Below, in pieces: positions 8,990 through 18,034 of a DNA stretch of 64,000 nucleotides. The notes below the pieces were generated by a model. That model saw only the letters and a program-made list of their open reading frames with translations. It made no database searches and had not been told where the DNA came from. The stretch lies in assembly GCF_000316195.1 (NCBI RefSeq), contig NZ_JH994110.1, positions 870,621-934,620 of the forward strand. Direction: 5' to 3'. The position numbers were made by a program, and so were the translations under genes. Each line of letters starts with the position of its first letter. Position 1 is the first letter of the stretch. This DNA is from Brachyspira hampsonii 30446 (GTDB lineage Bacteria; Spirochaetota; Brachyspiria; Brachyspirales; Brachyspiraceae).

Positions 8990-10399
8990 ATGAAAATAAG
9001 AGTTATAAAGATAATTTCTTTTGTATTAATATTTTGTATTTTGCTTTATTCTGTAAGCAGAGTATTGAGATTAAAAAATGATGGAGGTTTAAGTCAAACT
9101 TATATGTTTTATGAGCAACCTAAAAATTCAATAGATGCATTATTTATAGGTAGCAGTCATGTTTATTGCGATATAGATCCAGCAATTTTATATAAAGAGT
9201 ATGGCATATCATCGTATAACTTCTCTTCATCTGAGCAAACTTTATTACTTTCATATCTTCGTTTAAAAGAAATATTAAAAATACAAAAACCAAAATTAAT
9301 TATATTAGAAGGATATATGCTGATATTTGATAATCTTTTTTTTAGTGATTATAGTTTTTTAATGGGTACATTAGGTATAAAATTTTCATTAGATAAAATT
9401 AATTTAATGAAATTACATATTCCAAAAACTAGATTGAATGAATTTTTTAATCCTTTTTATCATTATCATAATAGATATTCATCCTTATTAATGTCAGATT
9501 TTATTCAACCTGATTATATTAAATTTTATAAAGGATTATATATTCAATACGGAGTAAAAAAAGTTGTAAGAAATAATAGTTTTACAGAAGAAAGACTGCC
9601 ATTGATGGGAATTGTTGAAGAATATTATAGAAAGTCAATATTATTATCAAAAGAAAACGATATTCCTATTATTGTTATTATATCACCATATTCATTTGGG
9701 GATGATGATAATAAAAAATTTAATATGGCTAAAGATATAGCAGAAGAATATAATGTTCCTTTCATTAATTTTAATTTGTACTATGATAATTATAATTTAA
9801 ATTTTAATGAAGATTTTGTTGATCCAGGACATTTAAATTATAAAGGAGTTATGAAATTTAATAGATATTTAGGTAAATATTTAAAAGAGAATTATGATTT
9901 GCCAGATAGAAGAGGAGACCCTAAATACTATTCTTGGAATATGAATGCTAAATATCAGTATAAAGAGATTTATAATTTTGAATTAAAGCAGTATACAAAT
10001 TTTAATGAATATATAGAAAAAGTAAAAAATGCTGATGATTATATTATAGGTATTACTATGCTTGGTAATTATCAAAAGAATGATGCTGTAGTTCAAAGTA
10101 TAGCAACAAATTTTAATATTAATAATATATACTTACAAAATGCTTCTTATGTTATAGATAATAATAAACTTATGTATTCATCTTCTGGCTCTAATAATTA
10201 TTTATTTTATAAAGAGATAGGAAACTATACTGATTTGGCTGTTCAAAATGGTCAAAAGCTCTCTATTAATAGAACAAATTATATAGAAGCAACTAATGGC
10301 ATAAACATGGTTATATATGATAAGTTTACTGAACAAATAGTTGATAATATATATTTAGAGTATCAAAGTAATGCTATTAACCCTACAATTAATAGATAA
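8990..10399 (+). CDS. SGNH-fold membrane-anchored protein paired with MBOAT
   Basis: The protein has 469 residues with one N-terminal membrane helix (~8-24) and a large extracytoplasmic part. LFIGSSHVYCDIDP (residues 51-64) resembles the nucleophile block of SGNH/DltD/AlgX-like enzymes, and DPGHLNYKG (Asp278, His281) matches the catalytic Asp-x-x-His block. Such proteins accept or deliver acetyl groups with an MBOAT partner during O-acetylation of a surface polymer. The gene begins 15 nt after the upstream MBOAT and is clearly coupled to it. The C-terminal ~140 residues after FDLPDRRGDP have no recognisable motif; a similar tail is present in the paralogue at 12411. Exact substrate unknown. 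Confidence 0.82.
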   Translation: MKIRVIKIISFVLIFCILLYSVSRVLRLKNDGGLSQTYMFYEQPKNSIDALFIGSSHVYCDIDPAILYKEYGISSYNFSSSEQTLLLSYLRLKEILKIQKPKLIILEGYMLIFDNLFFSDYSFLMGTLGIKFSLDKINLMKLHIPKTRLNEFFNPFYHYHNRYSSLLMSDFIQPDYIKFYKGLYIQYGVKKVVRNNSFTEERLPLMGIVEEYYRKSILLSKENDIPIIVIISPYSFGDDDNKKFNMAKDIAEEYNVPFINFNLYYDNYNLNFNEDFVDPGHLNYKGVMKFNRYLGKYLKENYDLPDRRGDPKYYSWNMNAKYQYKEIYNFELKQYTNFNEYIEKVKNADDYIIGITMLGNYQKNDAVVQSIATNFNINNIYLQNASYVIDNNKLMYSSSGSNNYLFYKEIGNYTDLAVQNGQKLSINRTNYIEATNGINMVIYDKFTEQIVDNIYLEYQSNAINPTINR

Positions 10400-10518
10400 T
10401 ATTGATTTTTTATATGAAAATGTAAAATTAAAATCGGTTTTTTATATAATTCATATTACAATAGAGAGTTTTATAAGTTATAATTGTATAATTTAGTATA
10501 TTATTATGAGTTATATAA

Positions 10519-11994
10519 ATGCTTTTTAATTCTACTGATTTTTTGATATTTTTTCCTATAATGCTTATTTTATATTGGATATTTCCAAAAAAATTAAGAT
10601 ATATATGTCTTTTTATAGCTAGTTATATATTTTATATGTTTTGGAATCCAAAGTATGCATTGTTAATGGGAACATCTACTGTAGTAACTTTTTTAAGCGG
10701 TATATTAATAGAAAAATTAAAATATAAAAGAATAGTTGTAGCTTTCAGTTTTATAATAAATATTGCAATACTAGTATTTTTTAAGTATTTTGACTTTTTA
10801 CTATTAAATATAAATATGATTTTATCAGCATTTAATATAGAGTTGATAGAAAAACCTTTTGATATAATTTTACCTGTAGGGATATCTTTTTATACATTTC
10901 AGGCATTAAGCTACACTATAGATGTTTATAGAGGTGAAATAAAATCTGAAAAAAATATTATTAAGTATGCATTGTTTGTATCATTTTTCCCGCAGTTAGT
11001 GGCAGGTCCTATAGAGCGTTCAAAGCATTTGCTTGGACAGATTCAGAATATGGATAAAATAAAAAGATTCGATTATCAAAGAATAACTGAAGGACTTATT
11101 TTAATGCTTTTCGGTTATTTTCAGAAAATGGTAATAGCAGACAGAGCGGCAATACTAGTAGATACTGTTTTTAATAGATATTATATTTATAACTCATCAG
11201 AATTATTATTATCAGCATTACTTTTTGCGGTGCAGATATACTGTGATTTTGCTAGCTACTCACTTATAGCAATAGGAACTGCTAAAGTTATGGGAATAGA
11301 TTTAATGGAGAATTTTAACACTCCGTATTTTTCCAGAAGCATAAAAGAGTTTTGGGGCAGATGGCATATATCATTATCTACTTGGTTTAGAGATTATCTT
11401 TATATACCTTTAGGCGGAAACAGATGCTCAAAATTAAGAAGAAGTTTTAATATATTATTGACATTTTTAGTAAGCGGACTTTGGCATGGAGCTAATTTTA
11501 CTTTCATAGCTTGGGGTGCTATTCATGGAATATGCTATCTAATAGAAGATATTACTTCAAAGTTTAGAAATAATGTTTTAAATAAATTTGGTGTAAAGGT
11601 GAAAAGTTTCAGCTTTAAACTTCTTGAGGTGATTATCACATTTATAATAGTAGATTTAGCTTGGATATTTTTTAGGGCAGAAACTATACATGATGCTTTT
11701 TATTATATAGAGAGAATGTTTACTAAAATAGATTTATGGCGTTTATTTGACGGATCTTTATATAAATTGGGATTAGACAGTTTTGAAATGAATATACTTA
11801 TAATATCTTTGATAGTGTTATTTTTGGCAGATATTATAAAATATATAAAGAAAGAAACTATTTATGAGTTTTTAAAAAATCAATGCTTGTATTTCAGATG
11901 GGCTGTAATATTTTTCTTGTTATTTTTTATAATCATATACGGCAAATACGGTGCAGGCTTTGATCCTAAGCAATTTATATATTTTCAGTTTTAG
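10519..11994 (+). CDS. MBOAT (AlgI-like) membrane-bound O-acyltransferase
   Basis: This intact 491-residue polytopic membrane protein belongs to the MBOAT family (AlgI/DltB-like), which transfers acyl groups to extracellular polysaccharide. Family signatures are PVGISFYTFQALSYTIDVYRGE, FPQLVAGPIERS, SLSTWFRDYLYIPLGG and LVSGLWHGANFTFIAWGAIHG, with His323 as the presumed catalytic residue. About ten membrane helices are expected. It is a close paralogue of the broken copy at 7499; both are followed by an SGNH partner, so the two-gene cassette has been duplicated. A good ribosome binding site is not obvious before the ATG. A likely role is O-acetylation of lipooligosaccharide or capsule-like glycan, inferred from the family only. 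Confidence 0.93.
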   Translation: MLFNSTDFLIFFPIMLILYWIFPKKLRYICLFIASYIFYMFWNPKYALLMGTSTVVTFLSGILIEKLKYKRIVVAFSFIINIAILVFFKYFDFLLLNINMILSAFNIELIEKPFDIILPVGISFYTFQALSYTIDVYRGEIKSEKNIIKYALFVSFFPQLVAGPIERSKHLLGQIQNMDKIKRFDYQRITEGLILMLFGYFQKMVIADRAAILVDTVFNRYYIYNSSELLLSALLFAVQIYCDFASYSLIAIGTAKVMGIDLMENFNTPYFSRSIKEFWGRWHISLSTWFRDYLYIPLGGNRCSKLRRSFNILLTFLVSGLWHGANFTFIAWGAIHGICYLIEDITSKFRNNVLNKFGVKVKSFSFKLLEVIITFIIVDLAWIFFRAETIHDAFYYIERMFTKIDLWRLFDGSLYKLGLDSFEMNILIISLIVLFLADIIKYIKKETIYEFLKNQCLYFRWAVIFFLLFFIIIYGKYGAGFDPKQFIYFQF

Positions 11995-12410
11995 GAGGTA
12001 TTGTATAATATAAGAGTTTTATTAATTATATTTTATACTAAAAAAATTTTAAGTTTATAAATTTTTTGTTCAACTTTTTCCCGCCGCACGCTTCGCGAGG
12101 CGGACTTCGTCAAAGTTGCTGCCAGAGGCACGCTTAGCGAAAGTGCAAGTATTAAAATTATTATCAAATCGTACTAATTATTTTTATATGTATGATAAAC
12201 TATTAAATTTAGTATAAAATATAAGAGTTAGAGATTACTGAATGTGCATACTTTTTTATGGCAATTCATAGGACTTAATACAGTTGTAAAATACTTTAGT
12301 TTTGTGAATCACGCAGAGCGTGGCACGACTGTGAATCCATGCAGATATTTGACAAATTAGATTTATGTATATATTGGGATTAAATATAAAAATAATAGGC
12401 TGTTTATAAT
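11995..12410. other. intergenic region with GC-rich repeat fragments
   Basis: No gene is seen. Two GC-rich islands stand out. At about 12068-12155 is a unit beginning TTCAACTTTTTCCCGCCGC that recurs in part at 33828-33876 (inverted) and 34011-34044. At about 12306-12345 are words (CACGCAGAGCGTGGCACGA) shared with the core of the MITE-like element near 60.8 kb. Confidence 0.6.
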
Positions 12411-13841
12411 ATGATAAAAAACACATTAAAAATTATTTGCTTTATAGCTATATTTATTATATTACTCTGGACTTCCAGCAGAGTATTAAGATTTAAAAAT
12501 GAGAATGGTATATATCAGGGCGACAGTTTTTATGAACAGAAAACTAACACCATAGATTTACTTATTCTTGGCAGCAGTCATGTACACTATAATATTAATC
12601 CAGCTGCTTTGTATAATAAGTACGGAATTGCAGCTTATAACTTTACATCTGGAAGCCAGCCTATATGGAGCACTTATCATTATTTAGTTGAAGCATTAAA
12701 ATATCAAAAGCCAAAATTAATTGCATTAGAGTCTTATATCATAGCAGCAAGCAGAACCAATGTTGTAGATTATCAGATAGTAGCAGCTACTTATGCATTA
12801 AGATGGTCTCAAAACAGAATAAACTCTTTAAAAATTACCGCTGCAGATAGATTTGATGAGTTTATTAACCCAATGTATAGATATCATAACAGATACAAAG
12901 ATTTAAAAGATGAAGATTTTGTTCCTTATGCTAATAATTATAATCATTATAAATATTTTAAAGGTTATTCTTTTCATAATAAAACATTTCCTGTTAAAGA
13001 GCCTAATATAAAAAATATAAAAGATACTCTGCCTTTATTAGAACAGCAGGAAACTTATTATAGAAAAATACTAGAGCTTGCAAAAACTAATAATATACCT
13101 ATAGTAGTGATAGCTTCTCCTTTTCCTATGACTGATGATGAGGCTAGACATTTTAATATGGTAGGTGATATTGCAAAAGAGTATGATGTTCCTTTTATGA
13201 ATTTTAATCATTATTATGATGATTATGATTTAGATTTTTGGACTGATTATAATGATGCAGGACATTTAAATTATAAAGGCGTAGAAAAATATACTTCATT
13301 TTTAGGAAAATATTTAAAAGACAATTTTGATTTGCCAGACAGAAGAGGAGACAGTAATTATAATACTTGGGAGAAAAATGCTTTATACGAATACAATAGA
13401 GTTTATGACATGAATCTTAGAGACATAAACAATATACATAATTATATAACAAAAATAACTAATCTTAATAATTATACTATAGTAATAAACATGCTTGGAG
13501 AATACAGTACAAATGATAGCGTAGTAAAAGGTATTTATTCCAATTTTAATATTACTAATGAAATGTATACTAATAATATTTCTTATGTCATAGACAAAAA
13601 TAAATTAGTATTTTCTTCAATGGGTAAAACTAATTATCTTTATCATAAAGAGCTTAATAAATACAATGATTTAGTAGTTGATAGCGGAAACAGAATAATG
13701 ATAAGCAGGAGCAATTTAAGAAAAACTACTAATGGGGTTAATATAATAGTGTATGATAATATAACCTCTGAAGTAGTTGATTTCTTTGGTTTGGATTATA
13801 CTAATAATAAATTGATTGAGACAATAGAAAGAGATTATTAA
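12411..13841 (+). CDS. SGNH-fold membrane-anchored protein, second cassette copy
   Basis: The protein has 476 residues and is a paralogue of the one at 8990, with the same plan: N-terminal membrane helix (~7-23), LILGSSHVHYNINP (residues ~51-64) as nucleophile block, the KYQKPKLIALESY region, and DAGHLNYKG (Asp282, His285) as the Asp/His block. LPDRRGD precedes a conserved but unassigned C-terminal part. It probably works with the intact MBOAT at 10519, although a 416-nt gap holding repeats separates them, unlike the 15-nt gap in the first cassette. The gap looks like a later insertion or duplication scar. Function is inferred from MBOAT/SGNH pairs in polysaccharide O-acetylation. Confidence 0.82.
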   Translation: MIKNTLKIICFIAIFIILLWTSSRVLRFKNENGIYQGDSFYEQKTNTIDLLILGSSHVHYNINPAALYNKYGIAAYNFTSGSQPIWSTYHYLVEALKYQKPKLIALESYIIAASRTNVVDYQIVAATYALRWSQNRINSLKITAADRFDEFINPMYRYHNRYKDLKDEDFVPYANNYNHYKYFKGYSFHNKTFPVKEPNIKNIKDTLPLLEQQETYYRKILELAKTNNIPIVVIASPFPMTDDEARHFNMVGDIAKEYDVPFMNFNHYYDDYDLDFWTDYNDAGHLNYKGVEKYTSFLGKYLKDNFDLPDRRGDSNYNTWEKNALYEYNRVYDMNLRDINNIHNYITKITNLNNYTIVINMLGEYSTNDSVVKGIYSNFNITNEMYTNNISYVIDKNKLVFSSMGKTNYLYHKELNKYNDLVVDSGNRIMISRSNLRKTTNGVNIIVYDNITSEVVDFFGLDYTNNKLIETIERDY

Positions 13842-13844
13842 TTA

Positions 13845-14004
13845 AATCCATCTTAATATTTAGTAAATTAATTTCTACAAATAAAACATATTTATATTAT
13901 CGGTTGTATATATAGCTTTAATGCCAACTATATATAGTTTACATAACATATTTACTCCTTATAATATTAAATAATTAATCAAGAATAAATTTAAGGAGTT
14001 TTTT
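13845..14004. repeat. direct repeat, upstream region of the cystatin-like array (copy 1)
   Basis: This stretch matches 15625-15789 closely: TTAAATCCA near its start, ATTTAGTAAAT, the ATCGGTTG and CAACTATATATAGTTTACA blocks, and the AAGGAG leader. It probably holds the promoter of the gene at 14005, and the duplication shows how the array grew. CAACTATATATAGTT contains an inverted repeat (AACTATATATAGTT) that could be an operator. Confidence 0.75.
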
Positions 14005-14580
14005 ATGATGGAAGGAAGTTTTGAAATAAATGTAAAACAAAAAAATGAAATACCTGATGAATTAGTAGGTATTTTTGAAAGAGGAATTAAGGGATTCTAT
14101 GGAGCAGGCAGAGAATTAATGCTTTATTTAGGAGAACAATTAGTTAATGGAAAAAATTATGCATATATAACAAGATGTACACCTGCTACTCTTCATCCTG
14201 TACCTTATTATGAACTAATTATAATATATGTTGATAGAGAAGGAAGAGCTTCTATTGGAAGAAGGGAAACTATAATTGAAAGTTCTCAAATTGGTACTGT
14301 AGGAGGAATAATTTGTTCTAGTTCATATGAAGCCTCTATACAAGAAAATGAATCTGCTGAGTCTAAACATTTACTTGATTTATTTGAGAAAGCTGTTTCT
14401 AACGTTTCAGATTTTTATTATAAAGCTGATCTTTATTTGGGTCATAAAGTAGTTCAAGGCTGTAAATATTATTATCTTGCAGAGGCTAAAGATAAAAAAG
14501 GAGAAAATAGTATTAAATTACTAGAAATATATTCTTTTATGGACAAAATTAAAGTTTCAGGAACAAAAGATATATTATAA
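14005..14580 (+). CDS. tandem cystatin-like domain protein, paralogue 1
   Basis: This 191-residue protein has no signal peptide or membrane helix. I do not recognise a named family. It has two halves of about 100 residues, each with the pattern L-Y-L-G-x-(Q/K)-x-V-x-G-x-x-Y-x-Y. The first half has GEQLVNGKNYAYITR followed by YYELIIIYV; the second has GHKVVQGCKYYYLAEAK. This matches the QxVxG hairpin of stefins (type 1 cystatins), which are also ~98 residues and lack signal peptides. Paralogue 1 is one of five in a row. AAGGAG lies 7 nt before the first ATG; a second ATG follows immediately. A terminator hairpin follows, so it is likely monocistronic. Protease inhibition is only a hypothesis. 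Confidence 0.8.
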   Translation: MMEGSFEINVKQKNEIPDELVGIFERGIKGFYGAGRELMLYLGEQLVNGKNYAYITRCTPATLHPVPYYELIIIYVDREGRASIGRRETIIESSQIGTVGGIICSSSYEASIQENESAESKHLLDLFEKAVSNVSDFYYKADLYLGHKVVQGCKYYYLAEAKDKKGENSIKLLEIYSFMDKIKVSGTKDIL

Positions 14581-14600
14581 TTATTATTTAAAAAATATTG

Positions 14601-14643
14601 AACTTATGTTATTTAACTTTATTAAATAGCATAAGTTTTTTTA
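14601..14643 (+). terminator. rho-independent terminator after cystatin-like paralogue 1
   Basis: A 16-bp stem with one mismatch (AACTTATG / CATAAGTT at its base) is followed by a T run. The same stem sequence recurs after paralogues 2 and 5. Confidence 0.88.
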
Positions 14644-14698
14644 TTATAAAATAAAAGTCTTTATAATTTTATATTAAAATAAATTTAAGGAGTTTTTT

Positions 14699-15334
14699 AT
14701 GATGGCAGGAAGTTTTGAAATAGATGTTCTTCAAAAAAATGCAGTAAGTGAAGAAATACAATCCATATTTAATGAAGCTACAAATATGCAAGGTGTACGC
14801 AGAGAATTAATGCTTTATTTAGGAAGACAGTTGGTTCATGGGTATAATTATGCTTATATTTCAAGAAGCGAAATTGTTGTACCTGATTCTGTAGCATATT
14901 ATGAATTAATAATAGTAAATGTTACTTATGATAATGAAAGTAGAAAAATCAATGATTTAAAAGCAACTACTATAATTAAAAACGCGGAGAAAGGCATGTT
15001 TGGAGGAATAACATGCTCTAAATCTGATGAAGCTATTATAAGAATAATTGATTCAGTATATGCTAATGAATTAATAAGCTTATTTAATATTGCTGTAGGT
15101 AATACTAAAAATATAAAAGAAGGAACAGAAGAAGAAATGGAATTGGTTAAAAAAGTTAAAGAATATGATTATGAAGTTGAACTATACTTAGGAGATAAAC
15201 CTGTTACAGGTATTGATTATTATTATATAGCAAAAGTTCAAAATATAGAAACTAAAGTAAAAGGTATTCAATTAGTAACAGTTAATAATCCTCCAAGCGG
15301 AACTAAAGTTGTAGAAATAAAAGATATATTATAA
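14699..15334 (+). CDS. tandem cystatin-like domain protein, paralogue 2
   Basis: At 211 residues this is the longest and most divergent of the five paralogues. The first half keeps GRQLVHGYNYAYISR and YYELIIVNV. The second half has a ~15-residue acidic/lysine insertion (GTEEEMELVKKVKE) before YEVELYLGDKPVTGIDYYYIAK, where the pattern is degenerate (KPVTG). It ends KVVEIKDIL like the others. AAGGAG precedes the ATG. It is flanked by its own terminator, so each gene in the array seems to be a separate transcription unit. Cytosolic, function unknown; the relationship to cystatins is by motif and length only. Confidence 0.8.
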   Translation: MMAGSFEIDVLQKNAVSEEIQSIFNEATNMQGVRRELMLYLGRQLVHGYNYAYISRSEIVVPDSVAYYELIIVNVTYDNESRKINDLKATTIIKNAEKGMFGGITCSKSDEAIIRIIDSVYANELISLFNIAVGNTKNIKEGTEEEMELVKKVKEYDYEVELYLGDKPVTGIDYYYIAKVQNIETKVKGIQLVTVNNPPSGTKVVEIKDIL

Positions 15335-15356
15335 TTATAATACTACAAAAATAATG

Positions 15357-15398
15357 AACTTATACTGTATTAATTAAATAATGCAGTATAAGTTTTTT
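15357..15398 (+). terminator. rho-independent terminator after cystatin-like paralogue 2
   Basis: The stem AACTTATACTG / CAGTATAAGTT is followed by seven T, shortly after the stop codon. Confidence 0.85.
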
Positions 15399-15432
15399 TA
15401 TAATCTAAAACTCAGCATCTAGTTCATTATAT

Positions 15433-15623
15433 TAAACTTGTTTAAAAATTAATTTCATTTATTAATTGTACATCATGTCCGCCTAACTCTTTTTTGACAT
15501 GGCAGGTTTCAGCAGGCTAAGGATAGTATACTTATTATTAAAAGTTTATGAAAAATTGTTTTTATAATTGATAAATTACTAAATTTTTATATAAACTTGT
15601 CAAGTAGTTTTTAAACAAATCTG
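15433..15623. mobile_element. degenerate MITE-like element
   Basis: The left end AACTTGTTTAAAAATTAAT and right end AGTTTTTAAACAAATCTG are mutated forms of the GACTTGTTTC inverted repeats seen at intact copies in this window. TTGTCAAGTAG inside the right arm also matches. The core is short and lacks most of the usual GC-rich island. It is inserted between cystatin-like paralogues 2 and 3. Confidence 0.6.
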
Positions 15624-15624
15624 T

Positions 15625-15789
15625 TAAATCCAGCCTAATATTTAGTAAATCAATTTCTACATATAAAACATATTTATGTTATCGGTTGCATATTTCCTTT
15701 TAATACCAACTATATATAGTTTACATAACATATATACTCTTTATAATCTTATAATAATTAATCAAGAATAAATTTAAGGAGTTTTTATA
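15625..15789. repeat. direct repeat, upstream region of the cystatin-like array (copy 2)
   Basis: This is a near copy of 13845-14004, ending in the same AAGGAG leader before paralogue 3. It shows that paralogue and promoter were duplicated together. Confidence 0.75.
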
Positions 15790-16359
15790 ATGCTAGGAAG
15801 TTTTCAAATAAATGTAATACAAAAAAATAAGATATCTAAGGAATTAAAAGATATTTTTGATGAAGGAACTAATTTATTAGGAGTTCATAGGGAATTAATG
15901 CTTTATTTAGGAGAACAAGTAGTTAATGGTATAAATCATGCATTTGTAGCTAGAAGCGAAGTTATTATTCCTAATCCTAGACCCTATTATGAATTAGTAA
16001 TAATAAATGTTGATGGAGAAGGAAGAACTTGTCTTTTAGAAACAGAAACTATCTTAAAAGCCTCAGAGTTTCCAATCGGAGGGGTAACATGCTCTAAAGA
16101 AGATGAAGCTGCTATAAGAATAATTGATTCTGCAGAGGCTCGTAATTTAATTGAATTATTTGACAAAGGTATGCATAATGTTTTAGGTCTTGACTATGAA
16201 GCTGAGCTTTATTTGGGACAAAAAATAGTTAGGGGAGGAAATTATTATTACCTTGCCGAGGCTAAAAGTGTAGAAAATAAAACAAAAAGCATTAAATTAG
16301 TAGTAATTAATCTTTTTATGGATAAAGTTCAGGTTGTAGAAATAAAAGATATATTATAA
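15790..16359 (+). CDS. tandem cystatin-like domain protein, paralogue 3
   Basis: The protein has 189 residues and begins directly MLGSFQINVIQKNKIS. The first half has GEQVVNGINHAFVAR (QVVNG) and YYELVIINV; the second half has GQKIVRGGNYYYLAEAK. In the middle, GGVTCSKEDEAAIRIIDSAEARNLIELF is shared with the other paralogues and may link the two domains. There is no signal peptide. AAGGAG lies upstream. The gene is preceded by the duplicated ~165-bp upstream region. No strong terminator follows, so read-through to paralogue 4 is possible. Function unknown; the cystatin resemblance is an inference from motif spacing. Confidence 0.8.
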   Translation: MLGSFQINVIQKNKISKELKDIFDEGTNLLGVHRELMLYLGEQVVNGINHAFVARSEVIIPNPRPYYELVIINVDGEGRTCLLETETILKASEFPIGGVTCSKEDEAAIRIIDSAEARNLIELFDKGMHNVLGLDYEAELYLGQKIVRGGNYYYLAEAKSVENKTKSIKLVVINLFMDKVQVVEIKDIL

Positions 16360-16460
16360 TTGTACTATTAAATAGTAATTAATAAATATAAGTTTTTGAT
16401 GACAATAAATCATACATATTTTACTGATATATAAAGAATAAATTTTTAAGGAGTTTTTTT

Positions 16461-17039
16461 ATGATACATACATACGGCGGTTTTGAAATCGATGTAAAAC
16501 AAAAAAATGAAATATCTAAAGAGCTTGAATATATTTTTAGAAATGGAACTCATCTATTAGGAGTTCGCAGAGAATTAATGCTTTATTTAGGAAAACAAGT
16601 AGTTCATGGTATAAATTATGCATTTGTAGCTAGAAGCGAAGTTATTATTCCTAATCCTAGACCTTATTATGAATTAATAATAATAAATGTTAATGAAGAA
16701 GGAAAAACTTGTATTGTAAGAAGAGAAACTATATTAAAAGCTTCAGCGTCTACAATTGGAGGCATAATATGTTCTAAAGAAGATGAAGCTCCTATAAGAA
16801 TAATTAATTCTACAGAAGCTAATAATCTTCTTAAATTATTTGATAAAGGTATGCATAAGGTTTTAGGTATTGACTATGAGGCTGAACTTTATTTGGGACA
16901 CCAAACAGTTAAAGGAATGAATTATTATTATCTTGCTGAGGCTAAAAGTTTAGAACCTGAAACAAAAAGTATTAAATTAGTAGTGATTAATCTTTTTATG
17001 GATAAAGTTAAAGTTGTACAAATAAAAGATGTATTATAA
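16461..17039 (+). CDS. tandem cystatin-like domain protein, paralogue 4
   Basis: The protein has 192 residues and starts MIHTYGGFEIDVKQKN, with a Gly-Gly near the N-terminus as in stefins. QVVHG is at residues 46-50 and QTVKG at 148-152, about 102 residues apart, so both halves carry the full QxVxG pattern. YYELIIINV follows the first hairpin and IKLVVINLF the second. The AAGGAG ribosome binding site has the same spacing as in paralogue 5, and the two are very similar through residues 30-150. No signal peptide. Function unknown; see the finding on the array. Confidence 0.82.
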   Translation: MIHTYGGFEIDVKQKNEISKELEYIFRNGTHLLGVRRELMLYLGKQVVHGINYAFVARSEVIIPNPRPYYELIIINVNEEGKTCIVRRETILKASASTIGGIICSKEDEAPIRIINSTEANNLLKLFDKGMHKVLGIDYEAELYLGHQTVKGMNYYYLAEAKSLEPETKSIKLVVINLFMDKVKVVQIKDVL

Positions 17040-17170
17040 TTATTGCAGTAAACTTATTATATTAAAAAAATTAATATAATAACAAATAAGACATATTTTA
17101 ATAGTTCTATATTTTAGTTTACATAATATAGAAATTGTTTATAAAGAATAAATTTTTAAGGAGTTTTTTT

Positions 17171-17749
17171 ATGATACCTATATACGGCGGTTTTGAAATC
17201 AATGTAAAACAAAAAAATAATATATCTGAGGAGATTAAAGATATTTTTGAGAAAGGAACTCATTTATTAGGAGTTCGCAGAGAATTAATGCTTTATTTAG
17301 GAAAACAAGTAGTTCATGGCATGAATTATGCATTTATATCTAGAAGCGTACCTGCTACTCTTAATCCTTTACCTTATTATGAATTAATAATAATAAATAT
17401 TAATGAAACAGGAAAAACTTGTATTGTAAGAAGAGAAACTATATTAAAAGCTTCAGAATCTGCAATCGGAGGTATAATCTGTTCCAAAGAAGATGAAGCT
17501 CCTATAAGAATAATTAATTCTACAGAAGCTAATAATCTGCTTAAATTATTTGACAAAGGTATGCATAAGGTTTTAGGTCTTGACTATGAGGCTGAACTTT
17601 ATTTGGGTCATCAAATACATCATGGCTGTAATTATTATTATATTGCTGAAGCTGAAAGTTTAGAACATAAAACAAAAAGTATTAAATTAGCAGTTATAAA
17701 TCTCTTTATAGATGAAGCTAAAGTCGTAGAAATAAAAGATATATTATAA
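17171..17749 (+). CDS. tandem cystatin-like domain protein, paralogue 5
   Basis: The protein has 192 residues from the ATG at 17171, chosen because AAGGAG lies 7 nt upstream; the longer frame from 17135 starts inside the leader shared with paralogue 4. It begins MIPIYGGFEIN. The first half has GKQVVHGMNYAFISR; the second has GHQIHHGCNYYYIAEAE, where the third motif position is His instead of Val. It is closest to paralogue 4 but carries the PATLNPLPYYE variant found in paralogue 1, which suggests gene conversion within the array. A strong terminator follows. Function unknown. Confidence 0.82.
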   Translation: MIPIYGGFEINVKQKNNISEEIKDIFEKGTHLLGVRRELMLYLGKQVVHGMNYAFISRSVPATLNPLPYYELIIININETGKTCIVRRETILKASESAIGGIICSKEDEAPIRIINSTEANNLLKLFDKGMHKVLGLDYEAELYLGHQIHHGCNYYYIAEAESLEHKTKSIKLAVINLFIDEAKVVEIKDIL

Positions 17750-17773
17750 TTACCATACTAACAAATATAATGT

Positions 17774-17816
17774 AACTTATACTGTTTAAGCAAATTAAAC
17801 AGTATAAGTTTTTTTT
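17774..17816 (+). terminator. rho-independent terminator closing the cystatin-like array
   Basis: A perfect stem (AACTTATACTGTTTAA pairing with its complement) is followed by eight T. Confidence 0.9.
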
Positions 17817-18034
17817 ATTATTTTGTAATTGATAGTTCTCTTTCAAATAAAAGATAAAGTTTATTCAAAAAAATATATACAATAAGGTTTTATGTAGTTT
17901 TTTATAATACAAAAAATAAATTATATAAAATTATCTATAATATCATAATTTATATTTTTTTATTTTTTTAAAACAAAGTATTTTTTTTATAATTTTTGTT
18001 ATTATATAAGTAGCTTTAATTTATAGGATAAATA

